Source: Chloromonas sp. AAM2
Taxonomy: Eukaryota > Chlorophyta > Chlorophyceae > Chlamydomonadales > Chlamydomonadaceae
NCBI GenBank assembly: GCA_004335635.1
Contig: QAXH01006747.1
Coordinates: forward strand, 15,517 to 49,064
Length of the DNA stretch: 33,548 bases
Direction of reading: 5' to 3'
Part shown: positions 12,021-23,857 of the stretch, in pieces
Layout: every line of letters begins with the position of its first letter
Position numbering within the stretch: position 1 is the stretch's first letter
Notes under the pieces: model-generated
Database searches by the model: none
Told to the model about the DNA's origin: nothing
The model's input: the letters and a program-made list of their open reading frames with translations, nothing else
Program-made: the position numbers and the translations under genes

Positions 12021-12172
12021 GTTGACACACACTGAACACCTGGGACGGCTGGAGCCAGAAGCACATGGGATAGTCGTGTGCACACAGTCTGCTTCAGTGA
12101 ACCACCTGAATGCAACACAGTATCCAAACCAACTGCGGCAACACGCAGTCATAGGCTGTCTTATAGGCTGTC

Positions 12173-12660
12173 TTATAGCTGTCTTATTGCCTGTTTGCAT
12201 ACATCAGGCAGCAAGGCTGTGCAAGCAAGGTTATACATTTCTTTAAAGAGCTCCTTTGTGCGCCTCTTAAGTATTGGTGGCTGCCTGTGGCTGCCTGCAC
12301 TGCTATGACCACTGTCTTGACTACGTCCCCTTGGCCCTCTATGCCCAGCCTGTAGCGCCAGCCAAGCGTTTTGACCCCCCTGCTGGATAGTGCCTTCTGC
12401 TTCCTCCACGTCGTCAAAGTATGCAAATACTGCTTCCATATCACAGCTGTTGGGGCCTGATATGCGCTTCACTCTGAAAGGGCCTGACGTACAATCTTCA
12501 TGGTCTTGATCCAGTCCTTGTCGCAGCCTCTCTGTTGGCTGAAGCTGGTCAGCTCGTGCTGGAAAGAGCGATCGTATAGTATCTCCCAATACTGATGCTT
12601 AACAGACCCACCAGGAGTCCCGTTACCAATCATGGTATTAACATTCAGCGCCTGTTTCAT
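12173..12660 (-). pseudogene. decayed minus-strand coding remnant, family unknown
   Basis: On the minus strand, protein-like sequence continues across several frames. From 12660 one frame reads through YWEILYDRSFQHELTSFSQQ and DKDWIKTMKIVRQALSE to a stop. Immediately after, other frames continue with VIWKQYLHTLTTWRKQKAL and VKTLGWRYRLGIEGQG. The aromatic- and basic-rich composition differs from the Ala/Gln-rich genes around it and suggests a decayed mobile-element or viral-type protein, but I cannot name the family. No intact start-to-stop frame exists. Noncoding sequence that happens to be open is the alternative. Confidence 0.3.
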
Positions 12661-13168
12661 TTGACCGACGGGACGAGCAACAAATTATATTCCAGCGACT
12701 TCAAGACTGAGTGCATGGGGGTCGAAGAGTATGCGACAGTGTACCTAGGTAGCAGGGGTGACCGCTCACCTTTAGTACCATGAACATGTGTGCCACTCCC
12801 TAGCACTTCTCACTACAGCCATCCTCCATCCTCACCTTCGTCAGTGCTGAGGCGCGCAAGTCCGTGCCTGGGCTTCATGGCACGGCTGTCAAGTGCCCAC
12901 AAGCACTCAAGCTTGAACATGCACATGGTGCACCACTATAATTTGGGAACAACGGCATTGTCCTGGTGAGCTCACCTCTTTTTCCTGCGCCAAAAACAAA
13001 AAAAAAGTCAGAAACAGTGCCAGTGACACGTGTACCACACAACGGCCAAGGCGACTTTTCCCACAGACATCTGCAACTTCTTCTGCTTTATGACCACTCT
13101 GATCTTGTGCAGGCGAAGCACTCTCAGCCTGCGCTCCAAGTCGTTCATCGTACGTCAGTAGGTCTACC

Positions 13169-16100
13169 ATGGGCAAAGTCACCAAGGCTCGCAACAGCCC
13201 TGGGAAGCCCGCGGCGCTTGCTCCTGAGGTAAAGACGCCACAGACAATCCGGTGGATCTAGTCAGGACAGTTTATCAGATTAGAGAGGAAAAAACGCTGC
13301 GGCGGCACATCGTGCCCCCCTGATGCAAGCTGATGGGCGATGCTTATTCCGACCGATGATGCAGGTTCTCACCAAGGTCAATGCGCTGCGCAATGAGGGT
13401 TCGGCACAGTTCCTGAAGAAGGAGTTTGGGAAGGCAGCAGAGAGCTACGACCAGGCAGTGAAGCTGCTCCCCGATGGCGCATCGGAGAAGGCAGAGCTGC
13501 TGCAGAAGAAGGTCGGGTGCTTAATAAACTTGAAGAAGTGAGTTGTGGGTGGTGTCGGCATTCTGGCCCAGCCTGACGTGGATGGACACGCGGCAACCCG
13601 ATGGATCCATGCATTCAACACCGACAGCGCAAACTCACGCAACAACAACCAATGTGCCTTTTGGCAGGTACAAAGAGGCGGCGAGGGATGCAACCACAGT
13701 GCTTGAGATTACACCAAACTCAACCGCTGCTCTGAAGTCGCGCGCCAAGGCGCATGAGCAGCTGGGCTTCCTCACGAAGGCCCTGTCGGACGTGCAGGCC
13801 GTCAACCGCACGGATGCAGCCACGGCCGAAACTCGCGACATGGAGAACCGGCTCAGGGATGCCGTCAAGGCCCGGCCCAGCAGCGCACCCACCGCCGCCA
13901 CCGGAAAAGAGGCTGCCAAGGATTCAGTCAAGGTACGATTGATGCTGGGCCTGTTCTTGTGCTGGTAATGCGAGTAGGGTCGACTGTGGGCGTGTATATG
14001 GTCTTATGATGGGCAACGTTTCATGCTGATGGCAATTGCATCCCCGCCTTTGTATGTCTGTGTGCAGGCTGCTCCACAGCCTCGTCAGGACTTCCAGGTC
14101 ACCATCAAGGCAACACTGGGCACAGAGACCAAGTTCGTCTACACCAGCTTTACAGTCAGTTACCCTGAGTTGTTGGAACAAGTTCGTGCCAAGTTTCCTG
14201 GCTCAGGTCAGACACATGGATACCAACACGCAGCCATGCCAGTGTTGCTGTGCACCTGCACAGCATGTGCATCCCTGAGATTGCCCTGCATGAGCATAAG
14301 CATGAAGCATGCGCTATGCCACTGGAAAACAGCATGCGCATCCTTGTGCAGGTCATCAGGGTCAGCCAGAAAATGCCAATCATTTCGTTTCTGTGCCTGT
14401 AATTCGTGCTGTACAGGGCCTGTGGTGCTCAAGTACGTGGACAAAGCCGGCGACCCGATCACCATCACCTGCCGACAGGACGTCCAGGTGTGTGTGCTGG
14501 GAACAGGCGTGGAGCACCCTGCACTAGCACTGGTGCATCTCATGCTGCAGCCCATAGCACTGGGGCACTGACACTGGAAGCAACCCTCCTATCATGTCTT
14601 GCCTGTTGTCGTTGCCGTGTACTAAGCCACATGTCACTGGGGTTGGGTGTACTGGGGCGGGGTTGTATGCAAGGGCAATGTGCCTGCATGGGGAAACTGA
14701 TTGAAGGAATGGATGTGGCACGCAAGGACTGCTGCCAAGCCAACATCAGCACTGCTGCCAGCGACACAGGTGCTCCAGCCAGCTCCGGATTACCGCCCCC
14801 GGAACAGCTGCACAGGCCGCACTGAGCACCAATGACGCTTTCCCCTCTTGATTACTCAGCCAGTCAGTATGACGCAGCAGCTGCTGCACAGCCTGCCAAC
14901 ACGGCCTTCAGCACAGTGCCATGGGGAGGCAGGCGGAAGTCTGCAGCCAATAGCCAGGCCATTACACCGTCTGCCATCAGCAGCCAAGGCTGTCCGGTAG
15001 GACGTGGCAAAAACAGTCGACACTTCTGCTTGCAACGGATGCAGCATGGAAACCTTGCACCTGTCGCACCCGCCTGACTTCGGGAGCTAGAAAGGACGGG
15101 ACATAGCAGCATTGGAAACGTGTGTTCGGAAGTGCGTGCACCACATGATATCCTGGGGTTGCATACAGTTTACATCCATGGTGTCTTGTTTGCAGGTGGC
15201 GATGGCGGAGATGATCCAGACGTTCCAGAAGCACATGGCGAGCATGCAGGGCAAGATGACCATGCCGCCCCACCTGCCCCCAGTCAAGGTCATGGTGGTG
15301 CCGGTGGCCTCAGAGGCAGAAGTGCCCCGTGCACCCGCAGCAGAAGCTGCAGAGCACCTGGGAGCCAAGGTGGGCAGAAGCATGCAAGCATTTTTCAGGC
15401 TTGAGACAGGAGCCTAGGAGGGGAGGCTCAAACGCAGATCAGGGGAAGTCTTGAGAGGAAGCAGTTGTAGCAACAACATGACAAGGAGCCTTTCACGCTG
15501 CCACCAATACTGATGTCTTTTGCCCCAAGCTGTGCATGGCATGGACACGCATGCACGTGCATGTCAAACTGACGTCACATGCCTGCCCATGGCTGCATGC
15601 TTCAGGCTCAGGAGGCCCAGCTCCAGCAAGGCGTGTACGAGCCAGAGGAGTGGATCATGGACTTTGTGCGCGTGTTCACGGACGTGACGGGCATGGACCC
15701 ATCTGCGTGAGTCTGGGGGTCGAAAGGGTACGGTGACACAAAAGAAGGCATGAGCAGAAGCAAATGAAGGGCCTGCAAGAGGCTGGATATTACTATCCAT
15801 GGGTGTACAAGGGGCTGTACCACCAACATGTAAAGTCTCTCAACCTTTCGATTACATATAATCAGCATGCATGAGGCTGCACTGGTGTATGTTGGCACCT
15901 GTTAATCAGCACAATGCAGTCAGTCTTGCCGCCCAAGCAAGATTAAAAGCAAGAAGCTGGCAGTCAATGAACATCCCTGGTTTGCTTGCTGCCTGCCCTG
16001 CAGTCCCATTGACCACCACCAGCAGGGCCAGGACAAGCTGCAGCGCGGCATCATGGAGGCAGTGCGGTCCGAGGCTGCAGAGCCCCTGTTTGACCTGGCG

Positions 16101-18904
16101 GCCGACCACTTCCGCGACGCAGTGGTGACCAGCTTCATCCAGTGGGGAAACGTCTACATCACCAAGGCAGACAGACTGCTGCATGTGAGCGGGAAACAAT
16201 CCTGTGAACGGAAACTGGGTTGGCAGCAGCAGGGCTCAGGTGTATGAGGGCGCTGCAATTGCATGCTGGCACAGGTTGTACCGGTTGAACATGTGGCATG
16301 CCTTGCCACGTTCGTTTTTCCATTTCTGTGTTTAGGACTGTAAGGTGGAGCGTCTTGTTCTGCTCCAGGTTCTAGATTGTCCAGAAGGGTCTGTAGATGC
16401 TATCCATACGTGGCAAGCCAGATGGTGTTCTGATGTGCCTTTCCTCATTCCTATGGCCGCAGAAGCTGCAGAGCTCCTTGGCCGGCAGCTCCCCCGAGTG
16501 GGACAGCAGCCCCGAGCTGGCGGGTGCCCTCGCGCTGTTCGACCAGACGGAGGCAAAGATCAGGGAGGCACTCAAGGTGCGTGGGAACATAGGGTGGGAG
16601 CATGGGGCGCAGCCTCCTCTGGGTGTGAGGTGTAATGCTCTGGGGCATCACAGGGTGTTTTGCACAGCGGTTGAGGTGTGCATGCGGCAAGGGCAGTGAG
16701 GCTTGAGGTTGATGGTCGTGCAGGCAGGCAAGAAGGGAGTTCCGACTAGCTTACTGAGGGCTAGCATTGTTTTTGAAGTTTCAGGACAGAAGTGTTTGAC
16801 GTTTTATGACAGTTTTTGAGCAAGGTTGAGGCCGACTGGTAAAGCCACCATGGATTGGACTGCAAAAACGAGTGCCATGGAAATTTGTCCCGAGCGTTGC
16901 TTAGGCATCTCGCTGGGTTGCAGTACACATGGGGGGTTTCTTGAGTTTTGGCTGCATGAGGCCGCCACCCGTGCAGTGCCCGCTGCACCTCCCTGTGATC
17001 TTCAGGTGCACCCGGAAAGCTGGGAGGCAGTGGGCAGCCTGGCGCAGCTAGAGTTCGAGCGGGCAAAGGCGCAGATCGGGTACATCATCCCACCCCAGCA
17101 ACCGTGAGTGAAGTATTAGGTTCACTTTGTCTTTGTTTCCATGTGTCGTCGTTATGAAAGGCGGGACGGCCGCCAGTCTTGATTGGTGTGCGCGAACAAT
17201 CCACTTTGCATGTGCTTGGTTCCATGTCTTCTTCATGAGGGCAGGGAGTGGTTTCTGGTTCTAGTCACAGATAACTGCAGTGTTCCTTCCAAGTTAGTGC
17301 ATCATCTCGTGCCATGTGCACATCCAAGCAACAGCCACTGTTGCTGATGCAGGAAGGTGCTAGTGCGTATGGTGCTTGCTGCGGGTTACCACCAGAGCTC
17401 AGCACAGAAGCACACAGAAAGGAAGGTGCATGGCTGTCGCATTTGGTACGCATTCACAGTTGTGCTTGCTCATGTGTGCAGGGAAGAGGCAGCTGCCACG
17501 ACCAAAACACCTGAGGAGATCCAGGCAGCGCACAACAAGCAGCTGATGGCGGTGCTGGCCAATGTCAGCAAGGAGAAGGTTGCCAAGGTGGGGTGGACAG
17601 ATAGGTTTGGACTGCATCAGTACAAGGTACATGTGTGGACCGACACACCAGGTGCCCGGTATTGCAGCCTATATGCGAGGCATCTACTGCGCAAACCAGT
17701 AACCGCTCCGGGGCTAGGGCAGACATGCTCAAATGGTGTTCAGACTGGTGCAATGCAACAAATTTTGCGTGAGTTGTATACAGGGGCTGGCTTGTTGACA
17801 TGGCATGCTGTGAGGATTGAAGCATATCTTCATACGGATGGCTCGCATGCAAATACCATTGGATTGATGTACGACCTCTGCCTCGCTTGTGCAGGCTAAG
17901 CCCCTCATTGACAAGTGCAACTCCACATTCGAGGAAGCGTACGCCATGGCTAAGAAAGCCTACGAGGCCAAGGTGGCGCGGGATGCGGAGCGGGAGGCCA
18001 AGGCTGCCAAAGGGGCCAAGGAGGGTGAAACGGCGGCCACGGCTGAGCCCAAGGCAGAGGCCGCACAGCCCGACACGCCGCCGTTTGGCAGCGCCCCCTC
18101 AAACATGCTGGTCATGCATGGAAACATTCTGTACGACTGGAGCCAGGTGGGTAGAACTAGCAGAAGAAGAAGCTCCTTGTGCCCAGTCAGACGTGTTCAT
18201 TTCTCTGCATCATTGGCGGCACGTCACCATACCCATATGGTTGTGAGCTTGTTAATTGACCCAACGTGCCGATGCTGGTGTGTGCTTGTTCTTAGATGCA
18301 AGTGCACGCATTTTCTCGACACGCAGAAGCAAGCATTCTAGTCTGCTTGACAACGTAATTTCCCGTTTCAGGTCCTGGCTGCCACGGACGCTGCCCCCTG
18401 GCGCCCGGTGCTGGACGCGGCGGCGGTCAAGTTCCGCGCGAGCGGTGCGCCCGAGGCGGACGTGCGTGGGGCCCTGAAGAACCACACGCGCGTGGAGGAA
18501 CTGGACCTGGGGCCAGACCCAGCGCCTGAAGAGCCACAGGTGAAAGGGGGAGCAAACAGTGCCTGGCTGCGCAGGCAAGACGGGGTTGATCAACAGCAAG
18601 GTGTGAATTCAGTGTGCTGACTGCATTGTTAGATGCATTGCAACGAATCATGTCTGCTAGCACGTTCATCTGCTGTCTGGTGTCCTGGATGTCTACTTGT
18701 CCATCCAAGGTGTGCCTCAGCTTTCTTTATAACGACCAGCATGGCCAGCGCTGTTTTGTTTTGTGCTTGATGCAGGCGCCCGCAACTCCTGTGAAGGATG
18801 CCACTGCGGATAAGAAGGCCACACCCGAGGCCAAGGGCCTGCCCTCGCTGGAGCTCAAGAAGAAACCAGCAGCAGCAGCAACAACAACAGCAGCAGCCAA
18901 GTGA
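13169..18904 (+). CDS. TPR-PB1 protein of the plant Phox/CLMP1 family
   Basis: Exons: 13169-13228, 13365-13537, 13668-13932, 14068-14206, 14417-14487, 15196-15369, 15606-15706, 16004-16184, 16463-16576, 17006-17103, 17482-17587, 17895-18146, 18372-18539, 18776-18904. All introns are GT-AG with consistent phase; the product is 676 aa. Domains: three TPR motifs (about 22-140; ALRNEGSAQFLKKEFGKAAE, then a motif ending LEITPNSTAALKSRAKA), a PB1 domain (about 172-245) with the acidic OPCA-type YVDKAGDPITIT, then the family-specific C-terminal region: EPEEWIMDFVRVF, PLFDLAADHF, FIQWGNVY, and MLVMHGNILYDWSQ near 566-578. Plant relatives (Arabidopsis Phox1-4, including CLMP1) are UNC-45-like adaptors; CLMP1 acts in chloroplast separation. 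This alga's protein is slightly shorter and ends in a Lys/Ala/Thr-rich tail. A possible 5'UTR intron acceptor lies at about 13112. It is convergent with the next gene. Confidence 0.85.
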
Positions 18905-19649
18905 GCTGCAACAAGGGAGCAGCAGCAAGAGCTGAGGGGCCAACACATGTCCAGTTGATTGGCAGGTGCAGGCTATTGGCTGGGTGGTGGATGCAGAACA
19001 GGGCACTTGCAGCAAAAATAGAAAGGTACTGTGGTTTGCAGGCCATGGGCAAAGGTCAAGTGAGGGTCCTCTGGATTTGCATCATGCTAATGAGTCTAAG
19101 GATGCTCAAGACGGCACCCAGGACCTTAGCATTGGTTGTGTTCGAGGAGAGGTCAGGCTTTCTCGTGGGCGGACAGGGCCATGACCAATCCCATCTGACA
19201 GCTCAGTGGACATGAACTCGCTTCTTGTTGAGCCTGTGCGATGCCTGAAGTTTATCTGCTCTGTGAAATGCTGCTGCTGGAAGCTGGCAAATGCACACCT
19301 GGCCAGACACCGTCTCCACAGCGCATGTCGTGACCTTTGACTCCGAAATGTGCATCCTCCAAGGCTGCACGTGCATGTCACCTCGTTTGTGTTATTCAAG
19401 TGGTTGGATGAGAAGATAAGACTAAACAGCCTGTGCCACCAGTCCTTTTTCTACCTCACTTGTGTTGATGAGCTTTTCAGGTAGCTGGCGTGGCATCAAC
19501 ACATAAGAAAGGACCTGTTCCGGTCGAGTAGCTATGTACGGGCTGACTGCCGGCTCAAGCCCTTGACTGATATCTGTGCGAGCTGAGGCATAGCCACAGT
19601 GCTGGACTGAACGACTCAGTTTTGCTGTTTATGCTCTGGCTACGTGCAG

Positions 19650-19689
19650 AAAAAACCAATTCTGGCACAATTTCCGTGGACTGCACTGG
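19650..19689 (+). repeat. degenerate left terminus of the 51-1052 element family
   Basis: AAAAAACCAATTCTGGCACA followed by ATTTCCGTGGACTGCACTGG parallels the left terminus of the element at 51-100: A-tract, CCAGTTCTGGGACA, then TTTCCAAGGACTGCACTGG. The TTTGCC core is lost. No opposing arm was found nearby, so this is a relic. Confidence 0.45.
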
Positions 19690-19759
19690 CGTCGATGCTG
19701 TTCAGTCTCACCTGGTAGTCACATGAAGTGCTGATGCGTGTGTTGGTAGACGTGCAGTG

Positions 19760-19811
19760 CCAATACTAGTGGTGCAATACTAGTGCCAATACTAGTGGTG
19801 CAATGCTGTGT
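19760..19811. repeat. two tandem copies of a 26 bp unit
   Basis: CCAATACTAGTGGTGCAATA followed by CTAGTG is repeated from 19786 with small changes. Each unit holds an internal CAATACTAGTG repeat. It lies in the 3' intergenic region with no coding role seen. Confidence 0.7.
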
Positions 19812-20564
19812 CAACGTCCATGCAGTGTCCACAGCAACTGCAGAAGCTCAACAGCAAACGCAGATGACACGTATCAAGGGCGTTCCACCAAGTCGGCAGA
19901 GATTTCCCCCTGTGCCAAACGTCGACGAAGTGTGACTTGACCTCAGGATGTAAAATGGCATGCCAACCTTGTTGACATTGGACATGTTGTACATATCACC
20001 TGAACCAGGGCAGACCCGGTAGCAATCGGTATGACTTGGTTGCAGTGCAACAGAAAACCCGATGGCGCAACCTCACAAGAGGGGATAGTGGTGGTCACCC
20101 CTCGAGGTGCTAACCTGCCCGGTGTCAAACCCACATAGGTTCAAAGGCGCAAGCATCAGCCCTTGTAACAGACAAAGCTAACGACAACGTCGAAAAGCGC
20201 AAGCAGCAGCCAAGTGCATTGAGTTAGGCAGTCCAAAATAGGACTTCAGAGGAAACTTGGATATGACAGTTGTTGGCGCCAGTTGTCGATAGGTACGATG
20301 GCACCAGATGATCACAGGCCAACAGGCTTCAAAAAAAGGGGTCGTTCACAACATGCGCCCCTAACCACAGCCACAAAAACGAGTTGCTATGGAGCCCCGC
20401 AGGAGCAAATGGCACTGGGCTGCATGTTGACTCGCCACGAGCCACTCAACGCTGCATCAACCATCATCAGCATCCAGCAAACCCACCAATTGAAATAAAC
20501 GTATTAATTATGGATCACGGTCCCATGCACGCAAAGCACAGCTTGCAAAGCCCTCTCTCCTTGC

Positions 20565-22979
20565 CTATTGCCTTGGCTCAGTTTGCTTCGGCTGATCTAA
20601 AGGCAAGAGGTAGAACGCCCTGCCCGAGGCGCTCTTCTGCAGACTGTCCAGCAGCTTTGACACCTCTTGCTTCTGCATGGTGCGTAGCAACAAAATACTA
20701 AGCCTTTAAACAACAGGGCGACAGTGGACCGCTTGCATTTGGAAGCCCTTTTTTCTGTACGTGCCTTCCCTGTTTCCTGCCCAGCTGCTGTTCAAGCATG
20801 GGCCCCTGTCGGTGAACACGAACGTGACTCCAACCTGCGGACACCTCACCGTGAGATGCGCGTTGAGGTCTTCCACTTCACATGCCATGGCTGCTTGGAG
20901 CTCGACGATTGCCTCGTGCTGCTTGCCAAGCTGCAGGTAGCAAGCATGTGAGCACCAGGCTTGCATGGATTGCGTGCACAGCTGTGGACTAACCGGCCGT
21001 ACCTACGTGCAGTTGAGTCAGTGTGTGCACATGGTTTGCGCACATGCAGGTGGCTGACCTGCAGCGTCAGAAGGCGCATGCCAGCATGGAGAGAGAAGCA
21101 ACCTGTGATGCCTTGCGGACACTCGACGTCCTGACTACGCTCAGTCCACCCAACGGAGCGCCAACCCAAACACCTCACCTTCTGCAATGTCCGGCCCAGC
21201 TCTGCCCTATGCACCAGTGTGCGGGGTGCAAGCTGCGTGGCGGTGCGGTAGTGCTCGGCGGCTGCGGCGTAGTTGCCAGCCATGAGAGATGTGCCGTACA
21301 GCAGCCGTACTAGCGTGCGGGCAATCGGATTGAGACCGGCCATCTCTGTGTGCATCCGGGGCAAGCAATACGCGAGAGTTGATGAGGCAGGGACCACACA
21401 GTACCACACAATGAGCACAGAACAAAGCTGGTGTAGGCCAGTGTAGCGTTACAGAGCCATGATGACATCGAAGAGCATTGCAGACGCGCCTACCGTAGTG
21501 CCATCGGCCCATGAGGTGGTGTGCGTAGTCGTTGTTGGGCTCCAGCTTGAGTGCGTTGGCGGCGTCATCACATGCTTCACGCGCCAGCTGGACCTGCGAT
21601 CACATGCCAGGTGCCAGGTGCTGTGACAGGCTGTCCAAAAAACAATGCTACACAGCTGCTACACCTGGAGGCGAATCCATGCCATCTACACTACCATTGT
21701 GCAGCTTATCACATCATTGATACGTCTCTGCCTCTGTCTCTCTCTGTGTGTGAGTGCGTGAATGTGCTGTGTGTGCTGATCCACGGCGAGATGCACAAGT
21801 TTCCCGGCAACACTGTGCCACTATCGCCTGATCTCCGCTGCGCTTGCATTGAAGCCCATTACTGTCACTGTCAATGACATGATGGTCTGACGCACGCTGA
21901 GCATTGCCAAAGTTACTAGCCTCATATGCCTTTAAATGTCGGCACCAACTCCATCGTGTGTATGATGTGCTACTGAAAATCTAGCCCGTCGAGCTGGTGA
22001 ACATCTGGCCTAGCAGCTGTTATCATCTGTCTTGTGCTATTAGAAACCTAGCCCGTCAACAACCGCCGTCTAGCGCCTGTGGCAATGCAGTGAGTGCAGT
22101 GGAGTGGCCTGCCTGTCCCACGCAAACAAGACTTGCCTTGGTCTTATTGTCGCATAACAGAGCCAGGCGGCCTCTGCTTACGCATCTTGCTATGTAGGAA
22201 TGCGCTGCGTCGGGTGACAGCTCCATGGCTTTGGTAGCTGTGTCAATCGCTGTACGGTTGTACCGTTGTGCTGTGTCTGCACTGACACCTTGCATGTACA
22301 TAGCATCTGACCACTGCTTTGCTGCCAGTGACAGCCACTCTGCCTGCCTTGGGTCCGCCTGGACAGCTGTCATGAAGGCCTGGGCGGAGGCCAGGGGGTC
22401 GAGAGACCGCTCCAGCGCACGTGCTGCGTCATACAAACGTTGAGCTTGGCGTGCAGGCCTGGGACCGTTGCTTGCATATATACTGCTCTCCCCAGCCTGA
22501 TGCTCGGTTCTGTGCCGCTGCCTGAATGGGTTGCGGCGTCGCCAATTGCGCATGCGCTCAGAAAAATGCACAACTGCATGGTGCTGCGCCACCGCTACAT
22601 ATGCCAGCAGGGGTAAGATATGGCGGTTGAGAAACGAAAATAGAGGCTGACTTGGCGCATCCACATGCTGGTGCATGCCAGCCTGCATGGCGTTTTGAAC
22701 ATGTTTGGCTGCATGGGGCGTCAGGCCACTGCGGCGGCCGCCTTGCAGCTGGAACGACTGTAGCTCACATGGAGGCGTTCCGCTGGGTTGCTGAGTTGCA
22801 GCTGGCTCTTGCGGCTGCAGCTGTTCCTTTGGAATGGGGGTCGCGCCAAACTCAAAGAAGCGGGGCTTAGACCCGAACGAGGAGCCAAACCATGGAGCTG
22901 CGGCCGCTGGCGCCTTCCCAGCTAGAACGTCACTGATGCTGGCGACAAACAGGGCAGGGGACCAGCTTTCTTTCTGCAT
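20565..22979 (-). CDS. RMDN/FAM82-like TPR protein
   Basis: Minus-strand exons in order: 22979-22137, 21593-21494, 21345-21179, 20930-20850, 20672-20565; the product is 432 aa. Intron 1 is a GC-AG intron (AAG/GCAAGT donor). Reading to that donor keeps SRGRLALLCDNKTK in the protein, which fits the family, whereas the GTAAGC 45 bases earlier would delete it. The other introns are GT-AG, and all phases agree. Family signatures lie in the C-terminal half: TKAMELSPDAAHSYIA, NALKLEPNNDYAHHLMGRWHYE, MAGLNPIARTLVRLLYGTSL, YRTATQLAPRTLVHRAELGR, and a final KLLDSLQKSASGRAFYLLPL. The first ~180 residues are a lineage-specific extension, with a weak hydrophobic stretch near residues 113-130 (FLNRHILPLLAYVAVA) that could anchor it. 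Animal RMDN proteins associate with microtubules, mitochondria and ER contact sites; the algal role is inferred only by family. Divergent from the CSN3 gene. Confidence 0.75.
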
Positions 22980-23673
22980 TCCTTGAAGCTACCTAGCTGG
23001 GGCGAGGCAGATGAACTTCGACTCCACTTCGCACTTTGCAGCGCTCAGTTGTCTGCCTTGCAGCGCGATTGCTGTGTTGCGAGTGAGTCAGCACATATAC
23101 AGCACGAGTAGCTTCGGAAACGCAGGCCTGCTGGTGGGCTGCCTATTTTGCGAAATGAGAGTCAACATAATTGAAGCAGTGAGTGTTCTCTTGTCCAGTC
23201 TTGTGAAGGCTGACGCGGCAGCCCCGACAAACGGGCAAAACAACGTGATTAGATTATCTGCCAAGTCCAAGGTCAACGTGACTCTGATCATTTGTCTGTC
23301 AGAATGAGGTGCACTGCATTGGCATTCTGGCTTGCACGTCCGAGCAGTGCCAAATTGCTTTGCCGAGGGTCTGGTGTGCTCATGCGGAGGGAGCCATCTC
23401 AGTATTCAATGAGGAATGGAATTGACATGCCAACAAGAATATAGGTACCAGAAGAGGAAAACAACCGCCATTTTACATTGGCTCTTAGATCGCCTGAGCG
23501 AGCCAGCCCTTTTAACCTTTTGTTTCTTGCTAATCTTCTTTTTCTTGCTAATCAACCTTGGCCTTTAACAGACTTGTTGCTGACAACAAAAGGTGGTAAC
23601 TGAAATAACAACAATAAAAGAGTAGAAAGGGATGGCTACTCTTGCATTCTTGATTCATTCCAACAGGTCTGCG
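22980..23673. other. 5' flank of the RMDN-like gene, no supported gene
   Basis: This is the promoter side of the minus-strand TPR gene. On the minus strand a weak TATA-like TATATG lies near 23091-23098, roughly 115 bases before the start codon. The region becomes A/T-rich from about 23500. Short open frames on both strands have no recognisable similarity. The mobile-element cluster begins directly after it. Confidence 0.4.
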
Positions 23674-23857
23674 TCAATGCCTGGTTCTTTGTATTTACAT
23701 ATTATTTTTTCATTATTTACTCTGTTTAGATCTGAACTTCAAGAGGCTACCCCAGCCTCGCTTGCGCAAGAGAGGCTGGGGTAGCCTCTCTAAGTTCAGA
23801 TCTAAACAGAGTAATTGATGGAAAAATGTTATGTAAATACAAAGAACCAGGCATTGA
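23674..23857. repeat. 184 bp fold-back (near-perfect palindrome)
   Basis: The arms at about 23674-23760 and 23771-23857 are reverse complements: outer TCAATGCCTGGTTCTTTG pairs with CAAAGAACCAGGCATTGA, and inner AGATCTGAACTTCAAGAGGC pairs with its counterpart near 23780-23805. About ten bases (CTTGCGCAAG-like) form the loop and are themselves palindromic. Mismatches concentrate in an A/T-rich middle part. This is typical of a fold-back MITE and would form a strong hairpin as DNA or RNA. Its right end abuts the next element. Confidence 0.85.

Larger units (their letters stand above)
9992..13168. other. 3.2 kb repeat-rich gap with weak coding-like fragments
   Basis: It begins after the stop codon of the three-exon gene; an AATAAA lies at about 10306. 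A second TATA-like TATAAAAA is at 11849-11856. Coding-like stretches on the plus strand bounded by plausible splice sites appear near 11109-11199 (containing EVLRGEEDEQRATVSMYGHG), near 11443 (VLQPGAKSLGLIQL after a CACAG acceptor) and 11571-11869 (containing LTGTTQSNITVRNAMHHLAR). I could not join them in consistent phase, so no gene is called. Tandem repeats and a minus-strand remnant in this gap are listed separately. Confidence 0.4.
18905..20564. other. convergent intergenic region, no supported gene
   Basis: This stretch lies between two convergent genes, so it must hold both 3' untranslated regions. A TGTAA occurs near 19949 on the plus strand, about 1 kb after the TPR-PB1 stop, which is far for a 3' end. 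It contains a degenerate terminal repeat (19650-19689) and a short tandem repeat (19760-19811). Open frames are short and unrecognised. Confidence 0.5.
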
